From positions 1-43,550 of IMG/VR virus record IMGVR_UViG_3300038557_000049: a stretch of 43,550 nucleotides of DNA. One strand, given 5' to 3'. The position numbers and the translations under genes are program-made. Below, in pieces: positions 1 to 7,320 of this stretch; positions within the stretch are counted from its first letter, which is position 1; each line of letters starts with the position of its first letter. This stretch comes from a virus. The notes below the pieces were generated by a model that was given only the letters and a program-made list of their open reading frames with translations, did not search any database and was not told the DNA's origin.

Positions 1-336
1 ATGAGTAAGGCCAAGCGGGAGACCGTCGCACACCTCACGTATTTCGTCGTTCAGGCCTACAAGGCCGTGAAAGGAAGGGGGAAAATCTCGGCCGATGAAG
101 CAATTCCGGCCCGCGACCACGATCACGCCATGCGGATGTTCGGGCGCTTCAAGGAGACCCGCGCCGGCGTCGTAGCATTTAGCCGGACGGGCGATCCGAC
201 CACCGGCGATTACGAGGATGCGGTCATCATCGCGCGCCACGGCATCCTTCCGGCTGAGGTCGACGGTCTCGCCGATATGAGCGAAACGGAATTCGAGAGC
301 TGGGATCTCTCGAGACACGATTTGAAAGTCGCTTGA
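1..336 (+). CDS. Small conserved-looking protein of unknown function
   Basis: A 111-residue soluble protein, acidic towards the C-terminus, without a signal peptide or membrane segment. The middle holds a compact stretch with GVVAFSRTGDPTTGDYEDA, a sequence style I associate with small proteins of alphaproteobacterial phages and prophages, but I cannot assign a function. The window begins exactly at its ATG, so neither its ribosome binding site nor a longer N-terminus can be judged. It runs opposite to the lysogeny operon on its right. Because no transposase-type left end is seen between it and the repressor, it is probably inside the prophage, left of the repressor, rather than host DNA; this is inference. 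Confidence 0.6.
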   Translation: MSKAKRETVAHLTYFVVQAYKAVKGRGKISADEAIPARDHDHAMRMFGRFKETRAGVVAFSRTGDPTTGDYEDAVIIARHGILPAEVDGLADMSETEFESWDLSRHDLKVA

Positions 337-365
337 ATTGACGGAGGGCGGCTGCAAAGCCGCCC

Positions 366-713
366 TTACGGTCTGGTCAAATCGCTTGACATCCACAGGC
401 ACGAAACGTCGCCCGTAGGGCGATAGCAGAACAGCCCGGACCAAACCGCGGTGTCCTCAATAAAGAGCATGGTGCCCTTACTCACAATTCGGCATTTTCC
501 GGCCAAAACAGCGGCTCCAGCTAGCTTTTTAAATGCTTCTTGGTCTCCGGAATTAGCAATGGTCGCAATCCGGCTCTGGAGTTCCTTGTCCGTGCAGCCG
601 AGCGCATCTCTCTGAGACGGCTTGGCCGACTGAGAAAAGGCAGCTGAGACCGATAGGCCGATCACAACGATGGCACCTGCTACCCCACGCAAGACAATGC
701 GGCTCGTCATCAT
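366..713 (-). CDS. Small exported Cys-containing protein co-transcribed with the repressor
   Basis: A 115-residue protein starting MMTSRIVLRGVAG with a classic Sec signal peptide: basic start, hydrophobic core at about residues 8-25, and a likely cleavage near AAFSQ/SAKP. The mature part of about 85 residues has four cysteines (CTDK, KCRI, FCYR, SCLW), enough for two disulfides in the periplasm. Its ATG overlaps the TGA of the repressor gene in an ATGATGA arrangement (708-713), so it should be translationally coupled to the repressor and made in the lysogen. Base composition is visibly less GC-rich than the phage core. This context fits a lysogenic-conversion or superinfection-exclusion gene, but no family is recognised and the role is inference. 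Confidence 0.72.
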   Translation of the reverse strand: MMTSRIVLRGVAGAIVVIGLSVSAAFSQSAKPSQRDALGCTDKELQSRIATIANSGDQEAFKKLAGAAVLAGKCRIVSKGTMLFIEDTAVWSGLFCYRPTGDVSCLWMSSDLTRP

Positions 714-1375
714 ATCTTTCCCCCCGCCCAGACAATCTTTCCAGCGATCCGCAGCGCCTCCGCCTCTGGCGCCGCCAGCGTCTCGGACTCATAGCGCTCG
801 TTGTCGCTGATCAGCACGATCTTGCCTTCCCATCCGCGGGCGATCCGCTTGATCCGGACATCATTGCCGTCGATCAGCGCATAGACGCCATCGATCCGCG
901 GAACCTGAAAGCGAATATCGGCCAGGCAGATCGCGCCGTCGAGAATCGTCGGCTCCATACTATCGCCGCGCGCGCCAAGAAAACGCGCATGCTTCTCCGG
1001 CAGCCCGAGTTCCTCAAGCCAGCGCTTCGGAAAAGGCAGGTGATCGATGGCCAAGGGAAAGGGGTTTTCAATTCCAGGCCCAGCCGAGGCGATAACGTCT
1101 AGGAGGGGAATCGACGCGACCTCTTCATCGTCGTTGTCAGCCGATGCAATGAGCTGCGTCCGAGTCATCGGCACAATTGGCGCAATCTCGCCACCAAAAA
1201 TGATCGAGTCGCTACTGACGTTACAGGCGCGGGCAATTTCACCCAACCGCGCCGCGGGCGGCGCTGACTGGTTGCGGCAATAGCGGTCGACTGAGCTCAA
1301 CGGTATTCCCGTTCGCTCGGAGATGACGGCCCGGCCGCCAGCGCGCTCAATTGCATCAAGCAATCTTGCCGCCAA
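710..1375 (-). CDS. S24-type (LexA/CI-like) phage repressor
   Basis: The lysogeny repressor, expected to bind operators in the divergent region at 1376-1527. The N-terminal third (about residues 1-55) carries a helix-turn-helix with ISERTGIPLSSVDRYCRN. The C-terminal half is an S24 peptidase fold: the Ser nucleophile lies in ARGDSMEPT (Ser139) and the general-base Lys in VRIKRI (Lys176). ASAGPG at 97-101 resembles the linker cleaved in self-cleaving relatives, so RecA-triggered induction is plausible, unlike classical Mu whose c repressor is not of this type. The start is uncertain: TTG at 1375 opens the frame shown, but in-frame ATT and CTG codons lie 15 to 21 nt further upstream, and a GAGAGGG sequence sits 7 nt before that CTG. 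Confidence 0.88.
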   Translation of the reverse strand: MAARLLDAIERAGGRAVISERTGIPLSSVDRYCRNQSAPPAARLGEIARACNVSSDSIIFGGEIAPIVPMTRTQLIASADNDDEEVASIPLLDVIASAGPGIENPFPLAIDHLPFPKRWLEELGLPEKHARFLGARGDSMEPTILDGAICLADIRFQVPRIDGVYALIDGNDVRIKRIARGWEGKIVLISDNERYESETLAAPEAEALRIAGKIVWAGGKI

Positions 1376-1527
1376 TTCTGCGTCATCAATCGGCAGATGA
1401 GTGCCCTCTCGCTATTCAGTCACCAGAAATGGCTTGACCACTATCCTCACATGTGATGTTCTCACCACAAGTGCCGTCTAGATGTGTGGTTAACACGCCA
1501 AATCCGGCATTGCGAGACAGGACACCT
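1376..1527. promoter_or_regulatory. Divergent control region between repressor and ner
   Basis: The only gap between the leftward lysogeny operon and the rightward early operon, so it should hold both promoters and the operators. Visible elements: a perfect palindrome TCACATGTGA at 1447-1456; a direct repeat TCACCAGAAATG (1420-1431) and TCACCACAAGTG (1462-1473), 10 of 12 identical and 42 bp apart, close to four helical turns; and a 6-bp inverted repeat ACCACA (1464-1469) / TGTGGT (1485-1490). TTGACC at 1434-1439 could be a -35 hexamer, but no good -10 is seen at the right distance. The region is less GC-rich than its surroundings. In Mu the equivalent region also holds the transpositional enhancer. 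Confidence 0.6.
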
Positions 1528-1776
1528 ATGGCGAGCAATTGGACCAAGCAGGCCATCATTTTCGCGCTACGCGAGAAGGGCATCACCGCAGCCGAGTTGG
1601 CGAGGCAGAACGACCTCAGCCGCTTCACGATCTACAGCGGGATGGAACGCCCCGCGCCCAAGGTCCAAGGCCTCATATCTGAGGCTCTGGGTGTGCCGCG
1701 ACACCACATCTGGCCGCAGTTTTACGACAAGCGCGACAACCGCATCGGTCTAATCGGCGCATCGAGGGCCGCGTGA
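1528..1776 (+). CDS. ner: Ner-like DNA-binding regulator
   Basis: An 82-residue protein of the Ner/Nlp/SfsB helix-turn-helix family. The HTH lies at about residues 19-38 (GITAAELARQNDLSRFTIYS), followed by the family's typical C-terminal helix and tail with ISEALGVPRHHIWPQ. In Mu, Ner is the first early gene and turns down both the repressor promoter and the early promoter during lytic growth. I chose the ATG at 1528 because GAGACAGG lies 6 to 7 nt upstream and family proteins begin at this point; an in-frame start at 1453 would run through the operator region. The stop overlaps the next start (TGATG at 1774-1778). Confidence 0.88.
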   Translation: MASNWTKQAIIFALREKGITAAELARQNDLSRFTIYSGMERPAPKVQGLISEALGVPRHHIWPQFYDKRDNRIGLIGASRAA

Positions 1777-2678
1777 TGCACGACGTGCTCAGCCTGACGT
1801 CCGCGGCGCCCCTCCCTGACCACGAGATCGAGATCGAGATCGCCGCGATCGATGTCGTCGACCGCCTCCGCCTCGTCGATCGCGACAAGGTCGAGATGAT
1901 CGCGGCCTCTGTTTCCGAATGCGGCTATCTGCATCAGGCCATTGCCGTGGCGGCGATCGCCGACAGCAATCGGGTGGAACTGGTCGACGGCGAGCATCGC
2001 CTCGAAGCATTCAAGCGGCTCGGTCGCGTCACGATCCCCGCCCGCATCCGCGAGATGACGGTGATCGAGCGCCGGCGGCACGAGATCCATGCGAACCTCA
2101 TCCGCAACGAGCTCAACAAGCTGCAGCGCGCCCGCTTCATCGGCCAGTTGGCCGAACTGTTTGCTGGTGAGAACGCGAACGCGCGCAACGGCGGCGACCG
2201 CAAGTCTAAGAAATGGCTCGCCCAAAACCAGTTGCTCAACTTGAGCAACTGGTCGGCCTTCAACAAGGAGGCTGCTCGCCGAACCGGGCTGTCTGAAGGC
2301 TCCATCCGCCGCGATCGCGAATTGGCAGCCGCTCTCTCCCCGGATGTCGTGGCTCTCATCGACGGCACCAAGCTCGCCGATAACCAATCACAGCTGCGGG
2401 CGCTGGCCGACCTGCCCGTCGATCAACAGCTCGCGGTGGCCAAGGCCGTCGCGGCGAAACCGAAGCTTTCCTTCGGCGCGGCCCGCGAGGCTGCGGGGCT
2501 CGTCCCGGAAGGCGGGGCCGTTCGCGAGCCGGACCGCTTCCTCACCAAAATCGAGCCGATGCTGCCGCGCATGTCAGCGCTCGATCTGGAAACGCTGATC
2601 GACATGGCGAAGGCGGAGCTCGCCGGTCGCCGCAAGCCGGCCAAGCCTTCCCGCTCGCAGAAGGGTGATGCCCTGTGA
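1776..2678 (+). CDS. ParB-like nuclease/CTPase-fold protein with HTH
   Basis: A 300-residue ParB/RepB/Spo0J-type protein. The N-terminal ParB domain shows VDGEHRLEAFKRLG (about 70-83), equivalent to the GERRxxA motif, and HANLIRNELNKLQRA (about 105-119), equivalent to the ENLQR box. A helix-turn-helix follows at about 162-182 (NKEAARRTGLSEGSIRRDREL). Family members bind DNA and, when complete, hydrolyse CTP to slide along it. No ParA partner is nearby, so plasmid-like partition is unlikely. It is wedged between ner and the transposase gene, which suggests a role in early regulation or in organising phage DNA during replicative transposition. Start ATG 1776 overlaps the ner stop; a GTG lies immediately before it. 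Confidence 0.85.
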   Translation: MHDVLSLTSAAPLPDHEIEIEIAAIDVVDRLRLVDRDKVEMIAASVSECGYLHQAIAVAAIADSNRVELVDGEHRLEAFKRLGRVTIPARIREMTVIERRRHEIHANLIRNELNKLQRARFIGQLAELFAGENANARNGGDRKSKKWLAQNQLLNLSNWSAFNKEAARRTGLSEGSIRRDRELAAALSPDVVALIDGTKLADNQSQLRALADLPVDQQLAVAKAVAAKPKLSFGAAREAAGLVPEGGAVREPDRFLTKIEPMLPRMSALDLETLIDMAKAELAGRRKPAKPSRSQKGDAL

Positions 2679-3109
2679 AGCCCGATCGGTTCGGCGATTT
2701 CCTGATGCGCTTTCTCGGGGTCAGCGAGATGCTGGACGGGGCCATCAAGCCGGTTGCGCACGGCTCGGCGCCTCCCGCGGCGGGTGCGCTTGACGAGGCG
2801 CGCCGCCATTTGTTCGAACTGCGCGGCGAGGCCCGCCAACTGATCGTCCTGCTGGGCGAGGAAACGGCGACAGAGGCAAAAGAGCCTGCTGCTCCGGCCA
2901 TGCCGATCCTCAGCCATGGGCGCAGGCCGTCCTGGTGGCAGGATGTCGAGGTCGCGCTCCTCGTCACGCGTCTCCATCGCCTCGTGGAGATCAAACAAGC
3001 TGTCGCGCTGTGTCGTGAGCGCTTTGGAAGAGCGCGCGCGCACAGCCTGTCGTCGCTGCATCGCTACTGGATGAAGCTGGACGCGGTGGCCCGGGAGAGC
3101 CGCCGGTGA
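2675..3109 (+). CDS. Hypothetical early protein upstream of the transposase
   Basis: A 144-residue soluble protein starting with GTG in a GTGA overlap with the ParB-like gene and ending in a GTGA overlap with the transposase gene, so the three are translationally coupled. The first half is Ala-rich and helical; the C-terminal 50 residues (DVEVALLVTRLHRLVEIKQA through SSLHRYWMKL) are basic and look like a small helical DNA-binding module, as if from the N-terminus of a transposase or a regulator. No family is recognised. Its position next to muA suggests an accessory transposition or regulatory role; that is inference. Confidence 0.75.
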   Translation: MKPDRFGDFLMRFLGVSEMLDGAIKPVAHGSAPPAAGALDEARRHLFELRGEARQLIVLLGEETATEAKEPAAPAMPILSHGRRPSWWQDVEVALLVTRLHRLVEIKQAVALCRERFGRARAHSLSSLHRYWMKLDAVARESRR

Positions 3110-5295
3110 AGCTCTGGCTGACCTCCTCCGAAATCGCGGATCTCGCGCTGCCCGACATGCCGACGACGCGCCAGAACGTCGTCGAACTGGCCCGGCGCGA
3201 GGACTGGGCCCGCTTCTCGGCATGGTGCCGTCAGCGCGCCGGCCGAGGCGGCGGTCAGGAATATCATATCCGCCTGCTGCCGGTGGCCGCACGCATCGCC
3301 TATCTCGGTCCGCAGGCCGGGCAGGCTGAGACGTCGGCGCCGGCGGAGGCCCTGCAGGCCGCCCCTGAGCCCCCGCCCGCTGCCACGCGCGCCTCGACGC
3401 TGCAGCTCGACGCCCGGCTCGCCGTACTCGGCGCTCTCAAGGCCTTCGTCCGCTCTTCGGAGATGAAGCAGACCCTGGCGATCAGCTATTTCGTCGACCT
3501 CTACAATCTCGGCCGCATCGAAATCCCGGCATGGGCGCATGCGGTGCTGCCGCGGCTCTCTACCCGGACTGCGCAGCGCTGGCTCTCAGCCTCCCGCGAT
3601 GGTGAAACCGATCGGCTGGCCGTGGACCGGGGAGCCGGCAGGCGCGGCCAGGGCGTGCTCGACGCCGCGTTCGATGGCGAGATCAAGCATTTCGCCATCG
3701 CGGTGCATTCGCTCAACGACCTCTACACCGCCAGCCAGATCTACAAGGCGGTAACGGGCGAGTTCGGCGCTCGACTGACCGAGGCGGGCCTGCCGCTCCC
3801 TGGCCAGCGCGCATTCGAGATCCGCCTCGGCGCCTGGAAGCAGGAATACGCCGCCGGCCTGCTCAAGATGACGGACCCAGACGGCTTCCGATCGAAGATG
3901 AAGGTCTCCGGCACCTTCGATTTCATGGCGCCGCACCTCAATGCGCTCTGGCAGATCGATGCGTCGCCGGTCGACGCCATGTGCACCGATGGCCGCCATT
4001 CCGTCTATGTCTGCATCGACTACTGGTCGCGCCGGATCATCCTGTTCATCTCTAAGACGCCGCGCTCCGAGGCCGTGCAGCTCCTCATGCGCAAGGCCAT
4101 TCTGGCCTGGGGCGTGCCGGATGCGGTCAAGACCGATAACGGCTCCGATTTCGTCGCTCGCGCCACGGTGCGTCTCTTTGCCCGCTTGCAGATCGATCCG
4201 ATCCGCTCCGCCGCCTTCTCGCCCTGGCAGAAGGGCGTGGTCGAGCGCAACATCAGGACCTTCCAGACGGATTGTGCCCGGATGCTGCCGGGGTTCGTCG
4301 GACACAACGTCGCCCAGCGCAAGAAAATCGAAGGTCGCAAGGCCTTCTCGCAGCGCCTTGGCCAGGAGAATGCCGCCTTCAACGTCACCATGACGGGAGA
4401 GGAGCTGCAACGGATCTGCGACGTCTGGGCGGCCGACATGTACGCCCATCACGAGCATCGCGGCATCCGCAACATGACGCCCTTCGCCAAGGCGGCGTCC
4501 TCGACCCATCCGATCCGCACGGTCGATGCCGACGCGCTGGCCGCGCTGCTGATGCAGGCGCCGAAGGGCGACGGATATCGCACGGTCGGCAAGCGCGGTG
4601 TCCTGGTCGACGAGTTCTACTACCAACCCATGGGCCTGCTGCCCGGCGAGCGCGTCTTCGTGACGCTCGATCCTGCGGACAAGGGCACGATCTGGCTCTT
4701 CGCCGATGAGACCATGGATCGGCCGCTCGGCCGCGCGGTCAACGGCGAGCTCGCCGGCGTCGACCCGGTCGAACTGCAGGCGCAGCGCAAGGCCATGCAG
4801 GCGCGCGTCGTCGAGGAGCAGATGGCCGAGGCGAAGGCGATGCTCCGGTCGAAACGCGTCACGGATCGCACGGTGCTCGATCATCGCATGGCCGAGGCCG
4901 CAGCCCGGGCCGGCAACCTCGTCGCCTTCCCGCCGCGCAGCGAAATCCACAGCACCCCGGCGCTCGAAGTCGGCGCGGAGCTTGCCGCTCTGCGTCGGGG
5001 CGAGGCGCCTGTCGCAGCCCCGCTGTCGGACGCCGCCGCCGCGCGACATCGCGAGCTGCTGGAGGAGGCTGCCTCTTCGGCCACCCCGGCCAAGGTCACG
5101 CCGCTGCGCCAGCAGGAAACACCGCGGCAGCGATACCGCCGCGCGCTCGACATCGAGGCAGCCATCGCCGGCAGCGAACCTGTGGAGACTGCCGATGCCG
5201 TTTGGCTCGGCTCCTACCAGACCAGTGCGGAATACCGGGCCGAGAAAGCCCTCGACCCGCTCCACCAGGAATTTGGAGAGGCGGCGTTGCGTTAG
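3106..5295 (+). CDS. A: Mu-type DDE transposase (MuA-like)
   Basis: A 729-residue transposase that nicks the phage ends and joins them to target DNA. Domains in order: an N-terminal Mu-type winged helix (about 3-66, starting LWLTSSEIADLALPDMP) for end binding; further DNA-binding helices to about 250; the RNase H-like catalytic core with Asp285 (QIDASP), Asp344 (KTDNGSDF) and Glu380 (GVVERNI), 35 residues separating the last two; the Mu-type beta-barrel domain (about 500-570); and a helical basic C-terminus (about 575-729) where MuA contacts MuB. All three catalytic residues are present, so it looks active. Start is GTG 3106 in a GTGA overlap. Its expected substrates are 22-bp sites like those at 42257-42300. 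Confidence 0.96.
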   Translation: MKLWLTSSEIADLALPDMPTTRQNVVELARREDWARFSAWCRQRAGRGGGQEYHIRLLPVAARIAYLGPQAGQAETSAPAEALQAAPEPPPAATRASTLQLDARLAVLGALKAFVRSSEMKQTLAISYFVDLYNLGRIEIPAWAHAVLPRLSTRTAQRWLSASRDGETDRLAVDRGAGRRGQGVLDAAFDGEIKHFAIAVHSLNDLYTASQIYKAVTGEFGARLTEAGLPLPGQRAFEIRLGAWKQEYAAGLLKMTDPDGFRSKMKVSGTFDFMAPHLNALWQIDASPVDAMCTDGRHSVYVCIDYWSRRIILFISKTPRSEAVQLLMRKAILAWGVPDAVKTDNGSDFVARATVRLFARLQIDPIRSAAFSPWQKGVVERNIRTFQTDCARMLPGFVGHNVAQRKKIEGRKAFSQRLGQENAAFNVTMTGEELQRICDVWAADMYAHHEHRGIRNMTPFAKAASSTHPIRTVDADALAALLMQAPKGDGYRTVGKRGVLVDEFYYQPMGLLPGERVFVTLDPADKGTIWLFADETMDRPLGRAVNGELAGVDPVELQAQRKAMQARVVEEQMAEAKAMLRSKRVTDRTVLDHRMAEAAARAGNLVAFPPRSEIHSTPALEVGAELAALRRGEAPVAAPLSDAAAARHRELLEEAASSATPAKVTPLRQQETPRQRYRRALDIEAAIAGSEPVETADAVWLGSYQTSAEYRAEKALDPLHQEFGEAALR

Positions 5296-5303
5296 GCCCC
5301 GCC

Positions 5304-5331
5304 CAAAAAAGAGCCCCGGCGAACCGGGGCT
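5304..5331 (-). terminator. Intrinsic terminator reading leftward between A and B
   Basis: The A-B gap contains a perfect 8-bp stem, AGCCCCGG (5312-5319) and CCGGGGCT (5324-5331), with a 4-nt loop. Read on the minus strand the loop is TTCG and the stem is followed directly by C and six T residues (5305-5310), which is the form of a strong Rho-independent terminator for leftward transcripts. On the plus strand the stem is preceded by the A tract and followed by GAACAGTC, so it should not stop the early operon, though it may shield the 5' end of the muB coding region. No leftward gene explains it here. Confidence 0.6.
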
Positions 5332-5356
5332 GAACAGTCTTCACGAGGAAAGATAC

Positions 5357-6109
5357 ATGAGCAACGGAACTTCGCACAAGCCCAAGGGAACATTGGCTCC
5401 GCTCAAGAACGTGGCGGCCATGCTGACCTTGGCCGAGCGGCTGATCGAGCGGCCGCCGCATCTCCCCGGCCTCGGCGTCTTCAACGGCTATTCGGGGTTC
5501 GGCAAGACCTTCGCCGCGATCTATCTGCAGAACAAGAAGGACGCGCTGCGCGTCGAGATCGGCGACAGTTGGACCCGGCTAACCCTGATCCGCGCGATCA
5601 TGAAGGAGCTTGGCGTGCACGACCCGAAGGGGACCGTGCCGAAGCTCACCGAGATGGCAATCGAGCGCCTGGCGCTGCCCGGTCACCCGCCGCTGCTGAT
5701 CGACGAGGCGGACAAGGCCGTCGACAAGGGCTTCATCGAGATCATCCGCGAGATCCACGAGGCGACGCAGGTCCCGATCATCCTGATCGGCGAGGAGGAA
5801 CTGCCGTCGAAGCTGCAGCGCTCCGAGCGGACCCATAACCGGGTGCTCGAATGGGTGGCCGCCCAGCCCTGCGATATCGAGGATACCGCCCTCCTGGCGC
5901 GGCTCTTCGTGCCCGAGACCCTGAAGTACTCAGAAGATTTCCTCGAACGCAATCGTCGCAAATCGACCGGCCGGGCTCGCCGCATCACGGTGAACCTTGA
6001 GAAGGCCATCGAATGGGCGCGCGTCCATAACCAGAGCAATCTCGATGCCTTCCCGGACAGCGATTTCTATACCGGCGAGCCCCCGGCTCGCGGCCGGAGG
6101 GCGGCATGA
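5357..6109 (+). CDS. B: MuB-like AAA ATPase, target-DNA activator
   Basis: A 250-residue AAA ATPase that in Mu coats target DNA, stimulates the transposase and gives target immunity. Walker A is GYSGFGKT (44-51), Walker B is LLIDEAD (113-119), and a sensor-1-like strand IILIGEEEL follows at 141-149, with basic residues just after it (KLQRSER) as arginine-finger candidates. The protein is shorter than Mu B (about 312 residues), mainly at the N-terminus. The frame stays open upstream through the end of the A gene, but the ATG at 5357 is preceded by GAGGAAAG at good spacing and begins the conserved part. It is followed by an ATGA overlap with the next gene. Confidence 0.93.
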   Translation: MSNGTSHKPKGTLAPLKNVAAMLTLAERLIERPPHLPGLGVFNGYSGFGKTFAAIYLQNKKDALRVEIGDSWTRLTLIRAIMKELGVHDPKGTVPKLTEMAIERLALPGHPPLLIDEADKAVDKGFIEIIREIHEATQVPIILIGEEELPSKLQRSERTHNRVLEWVAAQPCDIEDTALLARLFVPETLKYSEDFLERNRRKSTGRARRITVNLEKAIEWARVHNQSNLDAFPDSDFYTGEPPARGRRAA

Positions 6110-6726
6110 AGCGCGTCTTGCCGAGCCATGGCCTCAAGGGCCCGCAGCGCTATTGGAATGCGATGATCGCGCTCTCGGCGAAGGGCGGCTTCACCATCGC
6201 GGACGTCCATGGGCTCACGAACGGCTGCGCCCTCCGGACGGTGAAGGCCTATGTGGTGTTCTGCGCCAAGCAGGGCCACGTCCTCGCGATCGGTGAGCGG
6301 CCGACGATCAAGAACCGCACCGCGACTGTTTACAAGGTCAAGGACCGCCGCCTGCCTGCGCCGATCCAGCGGCGCGCCGGGTTCGAGAACCGTCAGGGCC
6401 GGGGCCGCCAGCAGCTCTGGACCGCGATCCGCGCGCTGAAGTTCTTCACGGTCCGCGAGATCGCGATCGCAGCGACGACGTCCGATGTCGCGGTCTCGGA
6501 GAAGCTGGCACGCGGCTATGTCGGCGTGCTGGCGAAGGCCGGCTATCTCGTCGAGATCGGGCGCCGGACCCGTTCCGGTCAGCAGGCACACTGGAAGCTG
6601 ATGCCGGCTTTCAACACCGGCCCCCTCGCACCGGCCACGGTCGAGCGCGGCGCCGTGCTGTACGATCGCAATTTGGGCCGGTCCGTTAACCTTAACGGTT
6701 CGGAAAACGTCGGGAGGGCGGCATGA
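6106..6726 (+). CDS. Tandem winged-helix protein
   Basis: A 206-residue basic protein with an apparent internal duplication. Residues about 12-65 (GPQRYWNAMIALS through KQGHVLAIG) and about 99-155 (GRQQLWTAIRALK through KAGYLVEIG) share the same pattern of helices ending in a short beta wing with matching GHVLAIG and GYLVEIG. This suggests two winged-helix modules, hence a DNA-binding protein. Similar proteins occur after muB in alphaproteobacterial Mu-like prophages as far as I know, but none has a role known to me. Start ATG 6106 overlaps the B stop; its own stop overlaps the next start (ATGA at 6723). Confidence 0.78.
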   Translation: MKRVLPSHGLKGPQRYWNAMIALSAKGGFTIADVHGLTNGCALRTVKAYVVFCAKQGHVLAIGERPTIKNRTATVYKVKDRRLPAPIQRRAGFENRQGRGRQQLWTAIRALKFFTVREIAIAATTSDVAVSEKLARGYVGVLAKAGYLVEIGRRTRSGQQAHWKLMPAFNTGPLAPATVERGAVLYDRNLGRSVNLNGSENVGRAA

Positions 6727-7097
6727 GCGCTCCCCGCGACCAGATCGCGAAGGCGCACGCCGCCTGGGGGGAGGCCATCCCGGCCGAGGTCCTCATCCTC
6801 GCCGAGGCCTGCAAGGCCAGGACCTCCCGGGCCGTCGCCCAGCAGCTCAACTACTCCGACGCGGTGATCAGCCACGTCCTGGCGAACAAGTATCCGGGCG
6901 ACCTTCCGAAGGTCTTCGCCAAGATCCGCGGCGCCCTGATGGGCGAGATGGTGATGTGCCCGATCCTCGACGCGATCGGCCGCGACCGCTGCCTGACCGA
7001 ACAGGCCAAGCCCTTCGCCGCGACCAATTCCACCCGCGCGCGGCTCTTTCACGCCTGCCGCACCTGCCCCAACCGCCAGCAGAAGGATGTCGCCTGA
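6723..7097 (+). CDS. Helix-turn-helix protein with C-terminal cysteines
   Basis: A 124-residue early protein. The N-terminal half has an HTH-like segment, ARTSRAVAQQLNYSDAVISH followed by VLANKYPG, which resembles XRE-type recognition helices. The C-terminal half carries four cysteines in MCPIL, RCL and ACRTCP, a possible metal-binding cluster. This two-part build is common in Mu-like prophages, where such genes are annotated as transcriptional regulators. The promoter it acts on cannot be told from the sequence. It overlaps the previous gene by ATGA and the next by TGATG. Confidence 0.78.
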   Translation: MSAPRDQIAKAHAAWGEAIPAEVLILAEACKARTSRAVAQQLNYSDAVISHVLANKYPGDLPKVFAKIRGALMGEMVMCPILDAIGRDRCLTEQAKPFAATNSTRARLFHACRTCPNRQQKDVA

Positions 7098-7318
7098 TGC
7101 TCTTTCAATCCGCCTTCAAACTGTTCTGCGTCGGCGCCGCCATGCTCGGCCCCTTCGCCGCCGGCGTGCTCTTCGCCTATGTCCGCGAGCCCGAGATCTA
7201 CGCTCTCTTCGCCGCCGGCGGCGGCCTGCTCGGCTTCGGCGGGCTCTGCGGCTTCGCCTCGACCGAGCGCTACGAGCGCCGCCGGCATCATGTCGCCCGC
7301 TTCGGCCGGGAGCTCTGA
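7097..7318 (+). CDS. Small two-helix membrane protein
   Basis: A 73-residue protein with two hydrophobic segments, about 6-27 (AFKLFCVGAAMLGPFAAGVL) and 36-54 (IYALFAAGGGLLGFGGLC), separated by a short charged turn and followed by a basic tail (STERYERRRHHVARFGREL). It should sit in the inner membrane as a hairpin with both ends in the cytoplasm. The position inside the early operon makes a holin role unlikely; early membrane proteins of this kind can affect host physiology or exclude other phages, but nothing here decides it. Start ATG overlaps the previous stop (TGATG). Confidence 0.72.
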   Translation: MLFQSAFKLFCVGAAMLGPFAAGVLFAYVREPEIYALFAAGGGLLGFGGLCGFASTERYERRRHHVARFGREL

Positions 7319-7320
7319 CC

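Noticed and set aside
319-333. GATTTGAAAGTCGC resembling the right-end repeat
   Set aside because: It matches ATTTGAAAGT..CGC but lies in the same orientation as the right end rather than inverted, without a second copy, and encodes the end of the 1-336 protein.
376-390. TCAAATCGCTTGAC as a possible left-end transposase site
   Set aside because: Only 8 of 9 core bases match the inverted right-end repeat (TCAAATGGC) and the GCGCGAAC half is missing; it also lies within the exported-protein gene.
1453-1527. Upstream start for the Ner-like protein (ATG 1453)
   Set aside because: The added 25 residues are encoded by the operator region, and the ATG at 1528 has a better ribosome binding site and the normal family length.
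3586-5265. Long minus-strand open frame (559 codons) opposite the transposase gene
   Set aside because: It mirrors a strong DDE transposase gene, has a shadow-like Arg/Asp/Gly-rich composition and no motifs. GC-rich DNA leaves antisense frames open by chance.
4706-5356. In-frame N-terminal extension of the MuB-like gene
   Set aside because: It would overlap the transposase gene by nearly 600 nt with an Arg/Pro/Ser-rich shadow sequence; the ATG at 5357 has a good ribosome binding site and starts the conserved part.
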